DNA of 64,000 bases, taken from assembly GCA_021186555.1 (NCBI GenBank), contig JAJKFL010000042.1, positions 42,383,980 through 42,447,979 of the forward strand. The letters are read 5' to 3'. The notes under the pieces are model-generated. The model had not been told where the DNA came from and did not search any database. It saw nothing but the letters and a program-made list of their open reading frames with translations. The position numbers were made by a program, and so were the translations under genes. The DNA is from Reticulitermes speratus (taxonomy: Eukaryota; Arthropoda; Insecta; Blattodea; Rhinotermitidae). Below are positions 46,952 through 58,214 of the stretch, one piece after another. How positions within the stretch are numbered: position 1 is the first letter of the stretch; the number at the start of each line of letters is the position of its first letter.

Positions 46952-47574
46952 ACGTACGTACTTATTCTCCAGATTCATTCTTTGAAATTTTACGTATTTA
47001 TAGGCTTTGGTGTTCATCTATTGCTGATATAAATATTGTACAGGGATAATTAAAACATATTCATATCATCAGATGGGCAACTTCGCTGTTTTGACAGTGT
47101 AGCTTATGTTGGTTATTGTGACTGTCACTGCCTACCGGGATGTAAATGTTTAAGGATAACAGAACGACCTGTTATGGATTCCATCGCTAACCCTTTGAAG
47201 CATCCAATTCTTCTAAATAGTGTTGAAACTTTCCTATCTCATAAAAACAAGTTACGTGTGCATTACAAAGGCCAGTCATAGCTGTTTATTCTGACAAATA
47301 TCCGATGAAACATAAAATGCAAAACTCCTGACTTTTAAGGTCGGTGTTATGTATTTAACCACTGCAATGTAAGTGGTAAATGAAATTCATTACACAAATG
47401 AAGTCAAATTACACGAATACATTATTCAGATGTGGCTTAACCATAAGAGGCACAGTTCATATCAGTGATGCCTGGGCGCACAAACACGTTAATTCGTTTA
47501 ATATTGTATATCTTCGTGCAACTGATATACATACATACATACATACATAAGTTTACTACCAACAAAATGCACTT

Positions 47575-47670
47575 GTCCATGAATAGAGAACCACTCCTAC
47601 ACCTTTCAGCTATTACTTATAGCCATCTTCAGGGAGTAAATAATAGCCGAAACATATAGGAGTGGTTCTA
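47575..47670. repeat. Fold-back hairpin with CTGAAGA...GAAAC motif
   Basis: Inverted agaaccactcctac/gtaggagtggttc-type arms; plus strand has tagccgaaacatataggagt, minus strand has CTGAAGATGGCTATAAGTAA followed by TAGCTGAAAGGTGTAGGAG. Confidence 0.5.
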
Positions 47671-47814
47671 TTTATGGAAAATCACTGTCAATGAGCTTAT
47701 AATCAACAAATTACAATTAATGTAATTTGCTGGTAATAAATTTATTTACGATAATTCGTTTTCGATTTCACGTTGTATTCGCCGTGCATCATGATAACAA
47801 ATTAAAAGTTTAAA

Positions 47815-48110
47815 AATCAATATATGCACTGTATTCTAACAAGTAAGTCAAATGCCCCTACACATGGTTCGGCTTCAACAAGCCATCTTCAGGAGGTTAA
47901 AGTTCTACATATGCTCGACATCCATTAGTTCATTCATAAGCACCTCATACATCAACACAAAACAAATTCTTAATTCCCAATGGATCAGGACACCACCAAC
48001 ATCAGCCGTCCAAACATATAAAATCCAGGGAATGAAACATATGTAGGGGCATTTGACTTTCTTGTAAGAATACAGTGCATATGTTGGTTTTTTAAACTTT
48101 TGATTCGTTT
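47815..48110. repeat. Fold-back repeat with CTGAAGA hairpin
   Basis: Arms 47815-47870 and 48035-48110 are inverted (tgcactgtattctaacaagt versus cttgtaagaatacagtgca). The minus strand carries CCTGAAGATGGCTTGTTGAA then GCCGAACCATGTGTAGGGG: a 5-bp GGCTT/AAGCC stem with GTTG loop between the two cores. Confidence 0.55.
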
Positions 48111-48828
48111 TCAATTATATCATGGTTGTTACAACATTGTAAGAATGTTAAATAATACGGGACACCAAACGAAATAACTTCCGTTCTGAAATATTTCACA
48201 ACAGGCACCATTTCATACTCTTTCAGGTTTCAAACTACGCTAAAATTTCATAATAATTTGACAAAAGTTATACAGAGTCCTCGGTTCCTTACATATTGAT
48301 GAATGGTGTTTCTTTAATCCTATGTTCTTCTCCTCAAGATGGCCCTTTGGGTCCCGAGGGCTTACAATCCCTCCTTTATAACTGGGCTTGCATCTATTCC
48401 GGCAGTAAAAAAATGCATCAGCCTAAAAAGCTACAAAGAACTAAAGATATGACTGGGCGGACCCCAGTCTGTCATAACTCATAAGTAACTAGCTGCAGCA
48501 ACGTGTAGAAAGAAGGGACTGCACCGGCCAGCCGCCTGACAAGGCTCTTACACACGAGTGCAGTCAGTCCGACATGTGTTCTACCTGGACAGACCTCACT
48601 TCACAAACAAAAGAAACCAAATCCAGGATCTTTTTTATTACTGAATAGGCCCCATGTATAAGGTTCCCTTCTGTAGGGGAGGGAAAAACCATCCATGTCA
48701 CTGCAACGCAGTGATTCACAGACATGTATCGTAAAGCCACGGTCGCCAACAGGGGGGCAAATATGGATTTTTGGGGGGGAAAAATAAAAAAATGCAAAAC
48801 ATATTAAACATTAAGACCACAAATTAAA

Positions 48829-49068
48829 TTAGCCTACGGGCTGGACGATCCGGGTTCCATTCTTGGTAGGGGCAAGAGATTTCTCTTTTCTCCAAAACGT
48901 CCAGACCGGCTACGGGGCCCATCCAGCCTCATATTCCGTGGGTACCGGGAGTAAAGCGGCCGGTGCTTGAAGTTGACCACTCACCTCCACCTAATACCGA
49001 GGTTAAGAATGAGAGGGGTTATACCTTCACTTCCCCATATGCCGTCACGACGTGCACAGACAAAGTAC
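48829..49068 (+). repeat. SINE-B
   Basis: gcctacgggctggacgatcc through aaagcggccggtgcttgaag and atgccgtcacgacgtgcaca. Confidence 0.75.
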
Positions 49069-49184
49069 CATACATTAAAATTAATAATCGTCTATTCTGA
49101 ACACAAAACTGTTTAATAACTCCCTAAAAATCCGTAAAATGTTTTTAAAAGACTGAAACTTAAGTTTGTAATCATAAGCTCCAC

Positions 49185-49405
49185 GCATTCTTAACCTTCT
49201 CACTAAATGGAGTGCAAGTTGTCACTTTTACGCACCGGTCGCTTTGCATCCGAGGGCAGAGCCCGGTACCCACTGGATGAGAGGCTAGGTTAACCTCAGA
49301 GCCGGTGTAGACACTGTGGAGAAGATAAAAAGTCTTGTCCCTGCCTGGAATTGAACCCTGACTGTCCATCCAACACCCTAGTCACTACACCAGCTACCTT
49401 GACAG
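49185..49405 (-). repeat. SINE-B, diverged
   Basis: Reverse copy with acccactggatgagaggcta and ggaattgaaccctgactgtc. Confidence 0.65.
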
Positions 49406-49764
49406 GGAATTCTGTGTTCACCAGGTTTACGCATGCTAATGCAACTTATAAAGTCAGTTGACGGTCCTTTGGTTTCTTACACCTTGCAGGATTAGTTTGC
49501 TCTAATGTTTCGGTGGATCTCACAGTTTCCTTCTTCAGAGTGACTGAATTTGGTTCAGGTGGATGTATATTTTCAAGGAACGTTGTACGGCTTAGCCTAC
49601 ACGGTGTAATAACGGAAACGATCTGAGCAACATCTGGCGTGAAAACCCGAAAACTTATATCAATATAAAAGTAGGCGTAAATTACTGGCACTGCTTTTTA
49701 ATTGTCTTCCAAAAAGAATAAACTTAACTCTGAAAAATTCTGCAGACATATATCTTTATCAAGA

Positions 49765-49915
49765 TTATGTTCTTCTGGCATGTGACGCCGTGTAATTTGG
49801 TAGATGTGTACCAACATTTCGGAGGAACCTGTTCCTTCCATAATCATGCTAGAAGAAGAAAGCTGAAAGGTTAACCGAAACGTCGGTACAAATCTACCGA
49901 AGGCTCAGGATACGA
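49765..49915. repeat. Fold-back repeat, same family
   Basis: ggtagatgtgtaccaaca is mirrored by gtcggtacaaatctacc; plus strand has aaccgaaacgtcggtac. The central part is rearranged. Confidence 0.45.
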
Positions 49916-50007
49916 TCCACTTTCCTCTTCAGAATACTCGTGTTTGTTATTCTGTAACGTTACAAAGCAAATAAAAACCGCAAAGTTGTCCCTGTTCATA
50001 TCAGAAA

Positions 50008-50256
50008 GGCACACAGGGGGAGTACAGCTATAGCTCCACCCATTTTTTACCTCGGCACTAGATGGAGGCGAGTGGTGAACTTCACGCCCCGGCCGCTTTA
50101 CCCCAGGAAAGAACCCGGGTACCCTTTGATAAGTGGCTGTGTGGGCCCCAGAGCCAATCTGGACGTCTAGGATAAATATCTTGCCCCGCCCGGATTCGAA
50201 CCCCGGATCTTCCAGCCCGTAGCCTAGTCGCTGTACCGACTGAGCTATCTTGGCTC
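50008..50256 (-). repeat. SINE-B
   Basis: Well-preserved reverse copy, B-box gattcgaaccccgg, head ctgtaccgactgagctatct. Confidence 0.8.
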
Positions 50257-50302
50257 CCTCTGAAACGTCACAGACTATGTATGTCTTTACTGAGCGTCGT
50301 CG

Positions 50303-50545
50303 GCAAGCGGTTAGCATTCCTGCTTCTTATTCGGCAGGTCCCGGGTTACATCTGCCCGGAGATTGGCTATTCTGATATTTCGTTGTTTTTCTCAGTCCCT
50401 TCACGCAGATTTCAGGGCAGTGCTTCGGTTTAAGCCGCAGTCCCTCCCTTCCACATTCCACATCCTTTCCAATTCGTCACTCGCTGATCATTTCATCATT
50501 CACGTTGACTTCAGGTTCTATAGCCTTTACCTTCACCTTCTACCC
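50303..50545 (+). repeat. SINE-D, another tRNA-derived SINE
   Basis: A-box-like caagcggttagcattcctgc and B-box gtcccgggttacatc, then a body unlike A or B, ending in cctttaccttcacctt. Single copy in the window. Confidence 0.5.
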
Positions 50546-50591
50546 TTAAGGTGGGGGTAGCAGGTTCCTCTGAAACGTTGGCACCTACAAG

Positions 50592-50811
50592 CAGTGGCAT
50601 AACTAGATGTTTTGGGCGCGCGGGGTCAGTAATCACAATGACCGCCCCTAACAGAAATTACCAACATTAAAAAAATCACAATTATTTATTAAATTTCATT
50701 GTATTTGGCTCAATAATTTAAAATTGTTGAGCGCATAAAATCACTTTTTTTTTCGACTTTGCAGCCTAAATCGACTGCATCACTCGTCCCCGCCCCCCGC
50801 CACAGGTACGC
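50592..50811. mobile_element. CAGTGGCGTAGC-type MITE, copy 2
   Basis: Starts CAGTGGCATAACTAG; internal segments (tcacaatgaccgcccc, ggctcaataatttaaaattg) are the reverse complement of those at 40830, so the interior lies in the other orientation. Ends in a C-rich run. Confidence 0.4.
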
Positions 50812-50999
50812 CCCCCCCCCCCCCCGCCTACAAACACGGCGCCATGCCCCGGACGACTGCGATTTCTTCCTTATCATTTGTCGCTACATAATCTGAGATA
50901 TTTACAGTATCGTTAAGCAAACTACAAATAAACAAATTATAGTCTATGCCAAAGACTGGAAACTGGTTGGACTGCTTACAGTATTGACATTTGGACACC

Positions 51000-51721
51000 A
51001 CCACAATGTTGCCGTGTGGCCAGCAGGCGCCCCGCCGCGTGGCGCTGTGTCTCTTTCAAGTCGCCGACAGCCGACAATCGCTGCCCGCAGAAAATCCACC
51101 TCCATCATCATCTTCACCACCACACTCATCATCATCATCATCACTACTACATGCAAAACGGAATAAGCTGCAGTCCTATGTCACTCTGTCGTCTATTTCT
51201 CTTGTTCTCCTCCCGCATTCGTCTGCATTTTCTTCTCACTATCTTGATTCCTCTTGCATTTCCTCTATGTCATTTATCTCTTCATACACAAGCTCGGTCA
51301 TTCCATGGCATTTTCCTTTCTGTTACCAGATTTTTTTTTTAGGCTATTCATCTTTCCCATGTTTTCGTCTCTCGTTTCTCCATGCCGTATATCAAGGCAT
51401 GAAAGATCTAACAAGAAAGGGTCCGACCGATGTAACGCAAGAGACGGTCTCCTTTTTCACTGTACCTTACATTCTGTCCGTTGACCTCCTGCGGTCGCTT
51501 TTCTTTCTAATTTGACCGCCACTAGGCTATTATTCTTTAACCTAATTGTGTTGATTCTTATAAGCATACCTAAAAAAAAAATAGCAAGTACCAAAACAGA
51601 AAACAAGCAGCTGGCATAGAACAAATACAGGGCGGAGGTTTATTTATTTGCTTCCTGGTACCTGCTTGCCTTGTCCTGATAACATTAATTAGGAACGAGA
51701 ATGAAGATGTACCACATCTTG

Positions 51722-51752
<31 letters not shown>

Positions 51753-52410
51753 AGTTTAAGTACATAATGATTTGCTAAAAGGAGTATGGACACGATGGTT
51801 CAAGACAAGTAATTATAAAGATGTAAATCATATTTCGGAAGTAATAATTCGCGGAAAACTTTATCAGCTTCAAGCACATGTTTTAGTATTATTTGTCACC
51901 TACTTTAACATCAGAACAACTCAACATTTTGCCCACAGTGGGTGTTCAAGCATATGTACTTCTATGAATCTCAGAATAAAGAGCCATTATTTCCTTTAAA
52001 GACCATTAACAGGTTGGTCTTTGTAAAGCAGACGCAGTGTGTTTCCTGTCAGGTAGGAACAGGCCTTTTAAATGTTGTTCTGACTAATTTCAGGCTTGAA
52101 AAAGTTTAACTTTGTCCTTGCCTTTTGCTGCAAGTGAACACGTGAAACGCATTTGTTCTTTCCCGATTTTATTCGGTGCTGCCAGTATAAGGTGAGCAAG
52201 AAATTCAAATACGCGATGTATTACATCACAGTTATTTAATAATATTTATTTATCTGTATATACCACGAACGTCTGTCACGTTAGCTCTCACTTCTTACTC
52301 TATAAGCTCGATAAAAACATTGACAAAATAATGGAATATAGAGCCTTCACTACAAGTCCGTTCCCATTCGTATTGCCCGCCTCCACTGTCTGCTAATGCC
52401 ATCACTTAAG
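51000..52410. other. No gene recognised; low-complexity (ATC)n patch
   Basis: Open frames here come from a CAT/CAC-rich patch (51100-51155) and CT-rich DNA. Nothing coding supported. Confidence 0.35.
51722..51750. repeat. T29 homopolymer
   Basis: Likely the reverse poly(A) tail of an old retroelement; no coding remains recognised beside it. Confidence 0.8.
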
Positions 52411-52412
52411 GA

Positions 52413-52572
52413 TAACTAACCAACTCCATGCAGCTGAGTCCTTCCGCAGAAGCTAATAGATCTTCAGCTACTTAACAAATTCCCCGCATTTCATGGCACC
52501 CGAAGGTTCATTACTGTGTGCGTAAGAGCCCGCCACTTGTCCCTATCCTCAGCCACATGAATCCAGTCCAAG
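52413..52572 (-). mobile_element. LINE C-terminal remnant, copy 3
   Basis: More diverged copy of the same repeat (ctccatgcagctgagtcctt through ccgccacttgtccctatcct). Flanked on the right by a GC-rich repeat (52680-52860) that I cannot name. Confidence 0.5.
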
Positions 52573-52864
52573 ATCTGCCCTCAGTCCAAGTTCCAAACCT
52601 CATATCCATTTTCCACCGCTACGTTGTTCCAAACAGTCCGTCCAAGTCACAGGCCTGGGTAACATTTCCTATCCTGTTGATTTTTTAAGGCGAGGAGTTG
52701 TTAGGTCTTTGACTAACCACACGCTGGAGGACCACCGATAGTCGGCTGTCCGCGACAGCTTATTCAGTATACTAGCAGCTACCTTCCATACCTAGCTACC
52801 GTTCGTCTTCCCGACCCGCAACCCGAGCATGCACCGTGCCGTGGTGAAAGGCACCCACTTAATA

Positions 52865-53135
52865 TGGATCAGTATAGCGACTTGCTACGGGCTGAACGGT
52901 CCGGGGATCGAATCCCGGTAGAGGCGAGATTTTCCGCTCCCGTCCAGACCTTCCCCGGGGGCCACCCAGCCTCCTATACAATGGGTACCGGGTCATTGTT
53001 GGAGGTAAAGCGGCCGGAGCATGGCGTTAACCACCCACCCCCAACAAGCGCCGAAGTTAACGGAAGAGTAAATCTATACCTCTACCCCCGTCTGTGCCTT
53101 CATGGCAGGTTATAGGGTGAACTTTACCTTTTACC
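52865..53135 (+). repeat. SINE-B
   Basis: Head ccggggatcgaatcccggta through gaactttaccttttacc. Confidence 0.8.
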
Positions 53136-53990
53136 AGTGATATGATCGTAAATATGTCTCCGTACAAGTGATTCTTATAAAGTGTAACAATACTGTTTCG
53201 ACCGCGGAAGTTATATGGCGTCGAATCAGATGGGCAAATGATAATGAAGGGTGTGTACGTAATGATGTCAAACAGGAAATAAATCGTAGTCTACGTCAAA
53301 GCACTATCCTGGGATTAGCAAGGACGGAAACCACAAAACACTCCATCAGGTTATCCAGTAGCCCTGTCTTGATTCAAACTGCTTACCTCCCGAATTCAAG
53401 TACACAGCGTTTCCAGCAGCCGACATTACCCTGCCCGCTTAACAAGGTCATCATCATCATCATCACTGTCGCCGTCGGTATGTTTGTTGTTACGTTCTTG
53501 TTTATTTTACGACGCTGCCAGTGCATCTAGATTATAAAGCGTCGTATGGTGGGATCGATTAATTACGGATGGGAAATGATCTGGAGGGGGTTGTGACACA
53601 ATCGATGTACCATCCCGGTATTTCCCTCGAGGGACTGAAGAAGACCACGAAGAACCTCAATAAGGATAACCGATGACCTGACCCAGATCTGAGCCAGGCG
53701 CCTACCGAATACAAGTCTTCGGCATTATCGCATGTAGTTGTAATGTTTGATGTATGTCCATGAAAAACGTACTTAGAAGTAGTCTGATTGTTTGGCATGT
53801 TTATCTTTATTGACGGTCCTTTACCACGACACTTAACTATTCCAGTCCTTCCTCAACAGTAGGCCTATCATTAATTGGGACCGCCAACGAAGACTCCATT
53901 ACATTCGAATAATCTGTTGCCCCAAATCTTCGGCATGCGCAGACAGCCTTGTACTCTGTACTCCTTTCATTAAATGCTGATGGACAGGAT

Positions 53991-54264
53991 TTGTGGACGG
54001 AAGTGTGAACCTACAGGTAGGCAGTAACAGAAGGAAGGAGAAAATTTGTGGACGGAAGTGTGAACCTACAGGTAAGCAGTAACAGAAGGAAGGAGAAAAT
54101 TTGTGGACGGAAGTGTGAACCTACAGGTAGGCAGTAACAAGAAGGAAGGAGAAAATTTGTGGACGGAAGTGTGAACCTACAGGTAAGCAGTAACAGAAGG
54201 AGGGAAAATTTGTGGACGGAAGTGTGAACCTACAGGTAGGCAGTAACAGAAGGAAGGAGAAAAT
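53991..54264 (+). repeat. 55-bp tandem repeat, five copies
   Basis: Units begin ttgtggacggaagtgtgaac at 53991, 54046, 54101, 54157 and 54210. Copies 1, 3 and 5 contain acaggtaggcag; copies 2 and 4 contain acaggtaagcag, so the array grew as a two-unit block. About 1 kb upstream of the isthmin-like exon. Confidence 0.9.
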
Positions 54265-54397
54265 TCCAAAACGAGGAAGGTGATCAAATCGAGAAAGATG
54301 AGATCGGTGGAGAATGTAGCACGCATCGGACAGTCAAATTGGCCAACCTTCAGGAGCGTGTTCTAGAGGTCAGGTGGTGCAAAAATAACCTCTAAAC

Positions 54398-54946
54398 CAC
54401 TGCTTTTCAACCTTTTTCCGACACGTACCACTATCACAAACAAAACATGCATGGGTACCAACCGGTACTGAAAATATTATCAACATTCTGTTTGTACCTC
54501 TCTAGTTTAACTTCATATATACTTCAATGGTTTTCTTTTCATTTACATACATTTAAAACAGTTTTATAGTGTGATTAACATTTTTAAAATTACGTTATGA
54601 AAGAAAGTGATACTTCCCATACAACTTCGCATACCACCAGACTACCGTCAGGGCACCAGCAGTGGACGCGTAAAGGTAAAGTTCTCCCTTGAACGGGCCA
54701 TGAAGGCCCAGAGGGGGAGTAGAGGTATAGCTCTACTCTTTCTTTAACCCCGGCACTAGATGAGGGTGGGTGGTCAACTCACGCCCCGGCCGCTTTACCC
54801 CTGGGAAAGAGACCCGGTACCCATTGTATAGGAGGCTGGGTGGGCCCCAGGGCCGGTCTGGACGGGTGCGGAAAATCTCTCCCCCACCGGGATTCGATCA
54901 CCGGACCGTCCAGCCCGTAGCGAGTACCAGCGGCTGAAAAGCACTG
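54398..54946. mobile_element. hAT-like element interrupted by a SINE
   Basis: Left end CACTGCTTTTCAACC and right end complement CAGTGCTTTTCAGCC; candidate target duplication ctctaaac/ctcaaaaa matches 6 of 8. A SINE-B copy (54670-54925) sits inside, near the right end. Confidence 0.55.
54670..54925 (-). repeat. SINE-B inside a hAT-like element
   Basis: Reverse copy from tail gtaaaggtaaagttctccc to head gtccagcccgtagcgag. The 6-mer ACCAGC occurs on both sides (near 54653 and 54926) and may be its target duplication. Confidence 0.8.
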
Positions 54947-55301
54947 CTCAAAAACTACGATGAGAGGATTGTAAATTTTTAAACGTTACCTACCTTTGAA
55001 AAATAAGCTTTGTTCGGTGAATTTTGGCAGAGATGGAGAGTAAAGACTGTGTCAAGGAACAATAATGCTGATGATTATTATTTCATACTGCGTAATTAAG
55101 CTTACATTTATATGTCTTGCACGCAAATAAAACAGAAAACAGAAGACCCGTGCGTGTTACAACTTTGCAGTGTAATTTTTATCATCAGCATACCCGATTC
55201 AAAGACAGTGTATTTCTTAATTTATAGCGCTATGCAATTAGATTCTCAAGGACTCTGCTGCATGGAGTTAGATGAACTAAAGGGTGACAATTGTTTTACA
55301 G

Positions 55302-56461
55302 GATAACAGAAGCTTGCTGACGCTCGCGTCATCTCGACAGAAGAATACATCCCGCGTCCCGGTTACGTACAGAATATCCCATCACGGCAGGAAAAGAGGG
55401 CGGACGCCGAACATGAAAGGCACCGTAGTCTACAGTACAACGACGCCAGATCAGAACATACGCCACAGCAAACAACGGCGTCGCGGTAAAGGTCGTGGTA
55501 AGGGCAAGGGAGGCAAAGGGAAAGGCAAACATCGCCACAACAAATCCAGATCAAAAGTTGGGGACTCTTTGTCCCAACACAGCCATATTCGACGTAACTT
55601 AGAGAAACAAGTGTTGGTTCGAAACAGAACTCTGGAATTACTTGGTGGTGGAGGTGCAAGACTACTGTGGCCAAGCACTGGAGGAAATAACACCGTTACT
55701 CCACCAACAAATGTAATTTCTTCTGGTAGAAATAATTCAAAATCAACGACACTGTCTGGAGACTCCGGTGTGACACAGGGTTCACGGAGGAAATCTCAGA
55801 CACAAGACATCTTAGCCGGATTATCAATTAAAAACACCACTTCTCCAGATATTGTGATAGCAACAGAGGAGAGGACGATGAAGTCGCATGTATCTATGCT
55901 TTCATCAACTGCAGTAGCTGGTAAAAGGGTTGATGAAAATGTCACAAAATCTCGAGGTATTGCTACGTTTCAGATTTCAGAGCGTTCAAGGTGTGTTATC
56001 GACAGTAGGACCGAAGCAACGGCTGACAGTGACAGAACAAGCACTTTCCCAATCCCGGTAATGATTGGTACTGATGATGTAATGACTGATTACCAGTATG
56101 ATTATGATGCAATTGGAGTAGAAACTTCAGTCTGGTTCAATCCCAGGGAGTCCAGAAATGAAGAAGAGAAGGGTGTGTCTCCTGAAAGTGCAAGCTTAGA
56201 GCCTGGGCCAATGCAGGCTGCTGTTAGTACAACCTTGGCAAGGGTCTTGGGTGTTCTGACAGATCACAGCGGGAGTGGTGACTCCAGTGAAATGAACAAA
56301 GAAGAGAATGATCCTTGTGAAAGATGGATGAAATGCAAGGATAAGCTCCAAAAGGCTTTCCTTGGGCCCCTGGGAACACTGCCGTCTTGCCCTTGTCAGT
56401 ACCCCAGTGCGATATTCTATGATGACAAGATATGGGACCAGGTGCACGGGAAGTATTTCAG
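55302..56461 (+). CDS. Isthmin-like AMOP protein, large internal exon (gene continues past the window)
   Basis: Isthmins are secreted proteins defined by a C-terminal AMOP domain. This 1160-nt exon has acceptor ttgttttacag and donor GTAATA, opens with DNRSLL and ends KYF plus two bases. After a long low-complexity region it reaches NDPCERWMKCKDKL and then TLPSCPCQYPS (from about 56307), the start of an AMOP domain; human ISM1 has DSCERWMSCK and LPSCPCSYPT. The next residues in isthmins (WKDASG) would be on the next exon, which I cannot find before 64000. Upstream is a strongly basic stretch (RRRGKGRGKGKGGKGKGK). No thrombospondin type-1 repeat precedes AMOP, unlike vertebrate isthmins; only one cysteine lies before it. 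Product is therefore isthmin-like, probably AMOP-only. Confidence 0.85.
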
Positions 56462-56671
56462 GTAATAACTTTTCGTTCAGCTAAATTTCATTCTTTGAAT
56501 TTACAATAGTAGGCCCGCAGGTCAGATGAATATAACGACCTGTAACAATTTAAACACGAAGAACTTGTCAACAATAAAATAAGTAACGAGTGATTAATAT
56601 TCCACGACAAACGGGAAATATTCGCCAATAAATTGTCACAAAATAAAACCTTGAGGTGAAGCCATAAAATA

Positions 56672-56790
56672 TTTGTATAGCTCCACTTTCTTTAACATCA
56701 GCAATAGGTGGATGTGAGTGGTAATCCCCACCGCCCGGCCGCTTTACCCCCGGGGAAAACACCCCAGTATCCACTGAATAGGAGATGAAT
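56672..56790 (-). repeat. SINE-B, 3' half
   Basis: Reverse copy: tagctccactttctttaaca, cggccgctttacccccgggg, tatccactgaataggag. Confidence 0.65.
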
Positions 56791-56925
56791 GAAATATAAG
56801 TATGGGGCCCTAATGGAAGATATCGGGGCTAAGAAATTGGGGGCAATTAAACACCATGCCAAGAAGATATCTGGGAGAGTGAAGGCATGTTCAACACATT
56901 TCTTAAAGTCGGCTCTATATAAGTG

Positions 56926-57112
56926 GGTGGGTTGTCAGCTTCACCCCCAGCGACAGAGCCAACACACATTCGACAGAAGGCTGGGTAGGCCCCAAAATCG
57001 ATCTAGACGCTGCGCTGAAAATAAAAATGTTTGCACCACCTGGGAATCGAACCTCGATATCCCGTCGTCCAGCCTGTAGCATAGTCACTATACTGAGCTA
57101 TCCCGCTGCTCA
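56926..57112 (-). repeat. SINE-B, diverged
   Basis: Reverse copy: aaggctgggtaggcccc, gggaatcgaacctcg, tccagcctgtagcatagtca. Confidence 0.6.
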
Positions 57113-57357
57113 TTCCCAACCCCCACAACCTTGGTACGTCGAACTCAACGTCCTTGGCCCATTCTCAATACACTCTGTTCCAAGAAGAACAGGTGAACGT
57201 TTGGGGTGGTTTCTTTGGCGGCTTCGTAGGGAATCCTATTTGTGTTAATTGTTAAATGTTATAAAGCTGTCGGGTACCTGTGCTTTCCGCCCTCTGCCTT
57301 TTATCTGTAAACCATTTCCTCCCGTTTCTTGGAAACGGCAGGGAGCCGGGTAAGTAG

Positions 57358-57545
57358 TTTGTATAGTGGCTAGGCTACGGGCCGGACAATCCGAGGGTCG
57401 TATCTAGGCAGAAGCAAGAGATTGTTTCTTCTCCGAAACGTCTAGCCTAGCTCTGGGGCCCACCCAGCCTACCAATCAACGGGTACCGAGGGGTCTTTCT
57501 CTTTGCGTAAAGTGGTCCATCTAGGGCCGAGGTTAAGAATAAGTG
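57358..57545 (+). repeat. SINE-B
   Basis: gctaggctacgggccggaca through tctggggcccacccagccta and taaagtggtcc. Confidence 0.7.
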
Positions 57546-57569
57546 GAGCAAATGTCGAGTAATCACAAC

Positions 57570-57815
57570 GGCTGTGCGTGATTTCAGGCTTCCGGCGCTG
57601 TGTAAATGAGATCTGCGCTCTTTTGGGATTTTACGCAGCGTAGAATGGTAGTTTCGTACCGACGTTTCGAGACAACCCATTGGTCCCATCATCAAGGGCC
57701 AAGAGACTTATTGAACCTTGAAGATTGGACCGATAGGTTGTCCCAAAACGTCGGTAAGAAACTACCATTCTACGCTGCGTAAAATCCCAAAAGAGCGCAG
57801 ATCTCAATGACAACG
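57570..57815. repeat. Fold-back repeat with 70-bp arms
   Basis: Left arm about 57608-57676 and right arm about 57736-57807 are inverted (gagatctgcgctcttttggg versus cccaaaagagcgcagatctc). The middle has ccttgaagattggaccgata, tgtcccaaaacgtcggta, the recurring hairpin-core arrangement. Confidence 0.65.
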
Positions 57816-57844
57816 GCTGTCTCCAACAAATTACGAATCTAAAC

Positions 57845-57989
57845 AGCCGTAACCATTTACTGCATTTCCTTTTATGTGACTCAATAACTTAAAATCTGTT
57901 GACCGCAAAAAAATCAATTCCCTTCATTTAAAATATTCATTTGCCGCCCGGAGCGGCTATACCAGTCCCCGCCCCTTGCTACGCCACTG
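57845..57989. mobile_element. CAGTGGCGTAGC-type MITE, copy 3 (partial)
   Basis: Ends ccttgctacgccactg at 57989, the complement of the CAGTGGCGTAGC end; shares gactcaataacttaaaatct with the other copies. Left end truncated. Confidence 0.4.
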
Positions 57990-58214
57990 AGTGGAGCCAT
58001 ACCCCAGCTCCCCCTATACACTTACGTGAGGTCCACAGGGACTCTCGGAAGCAGCGAGATTTTGACAGCAGTGTTACTACTTATGTTTTAAGAGCAGTTC
58101 GGAATAGAACATACGTTTGTAAAACCAGACCTGTATATATTGTTAGAATTATAATTTATTTACATTCCATAGATCCTTCAAAGTGCAAGGACGTAGAATC
58201 TCGCAAAATTAATA

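Noticed and set aside
49871..50317. 148-codon minus-strand frame
   Set aside because: Translates a fold-back repeat plus SINE-B; peptides such as GLEDPGFESGRG are SINE artefacts.
53168..53530. 120-codon frame with a hydrophobic C-terminal segment
   Set aside because: The membrane-like stretch comes from an (ATC)n tract; no splice sites or recognisable peptide.
57631..57813. Minus-strand frame LFWDFTQRRMVVSYRRFG resembling a conserved protein
   Set aside because: This peptide is the usual chance translation of the fold-back repeat arm, not a gene.
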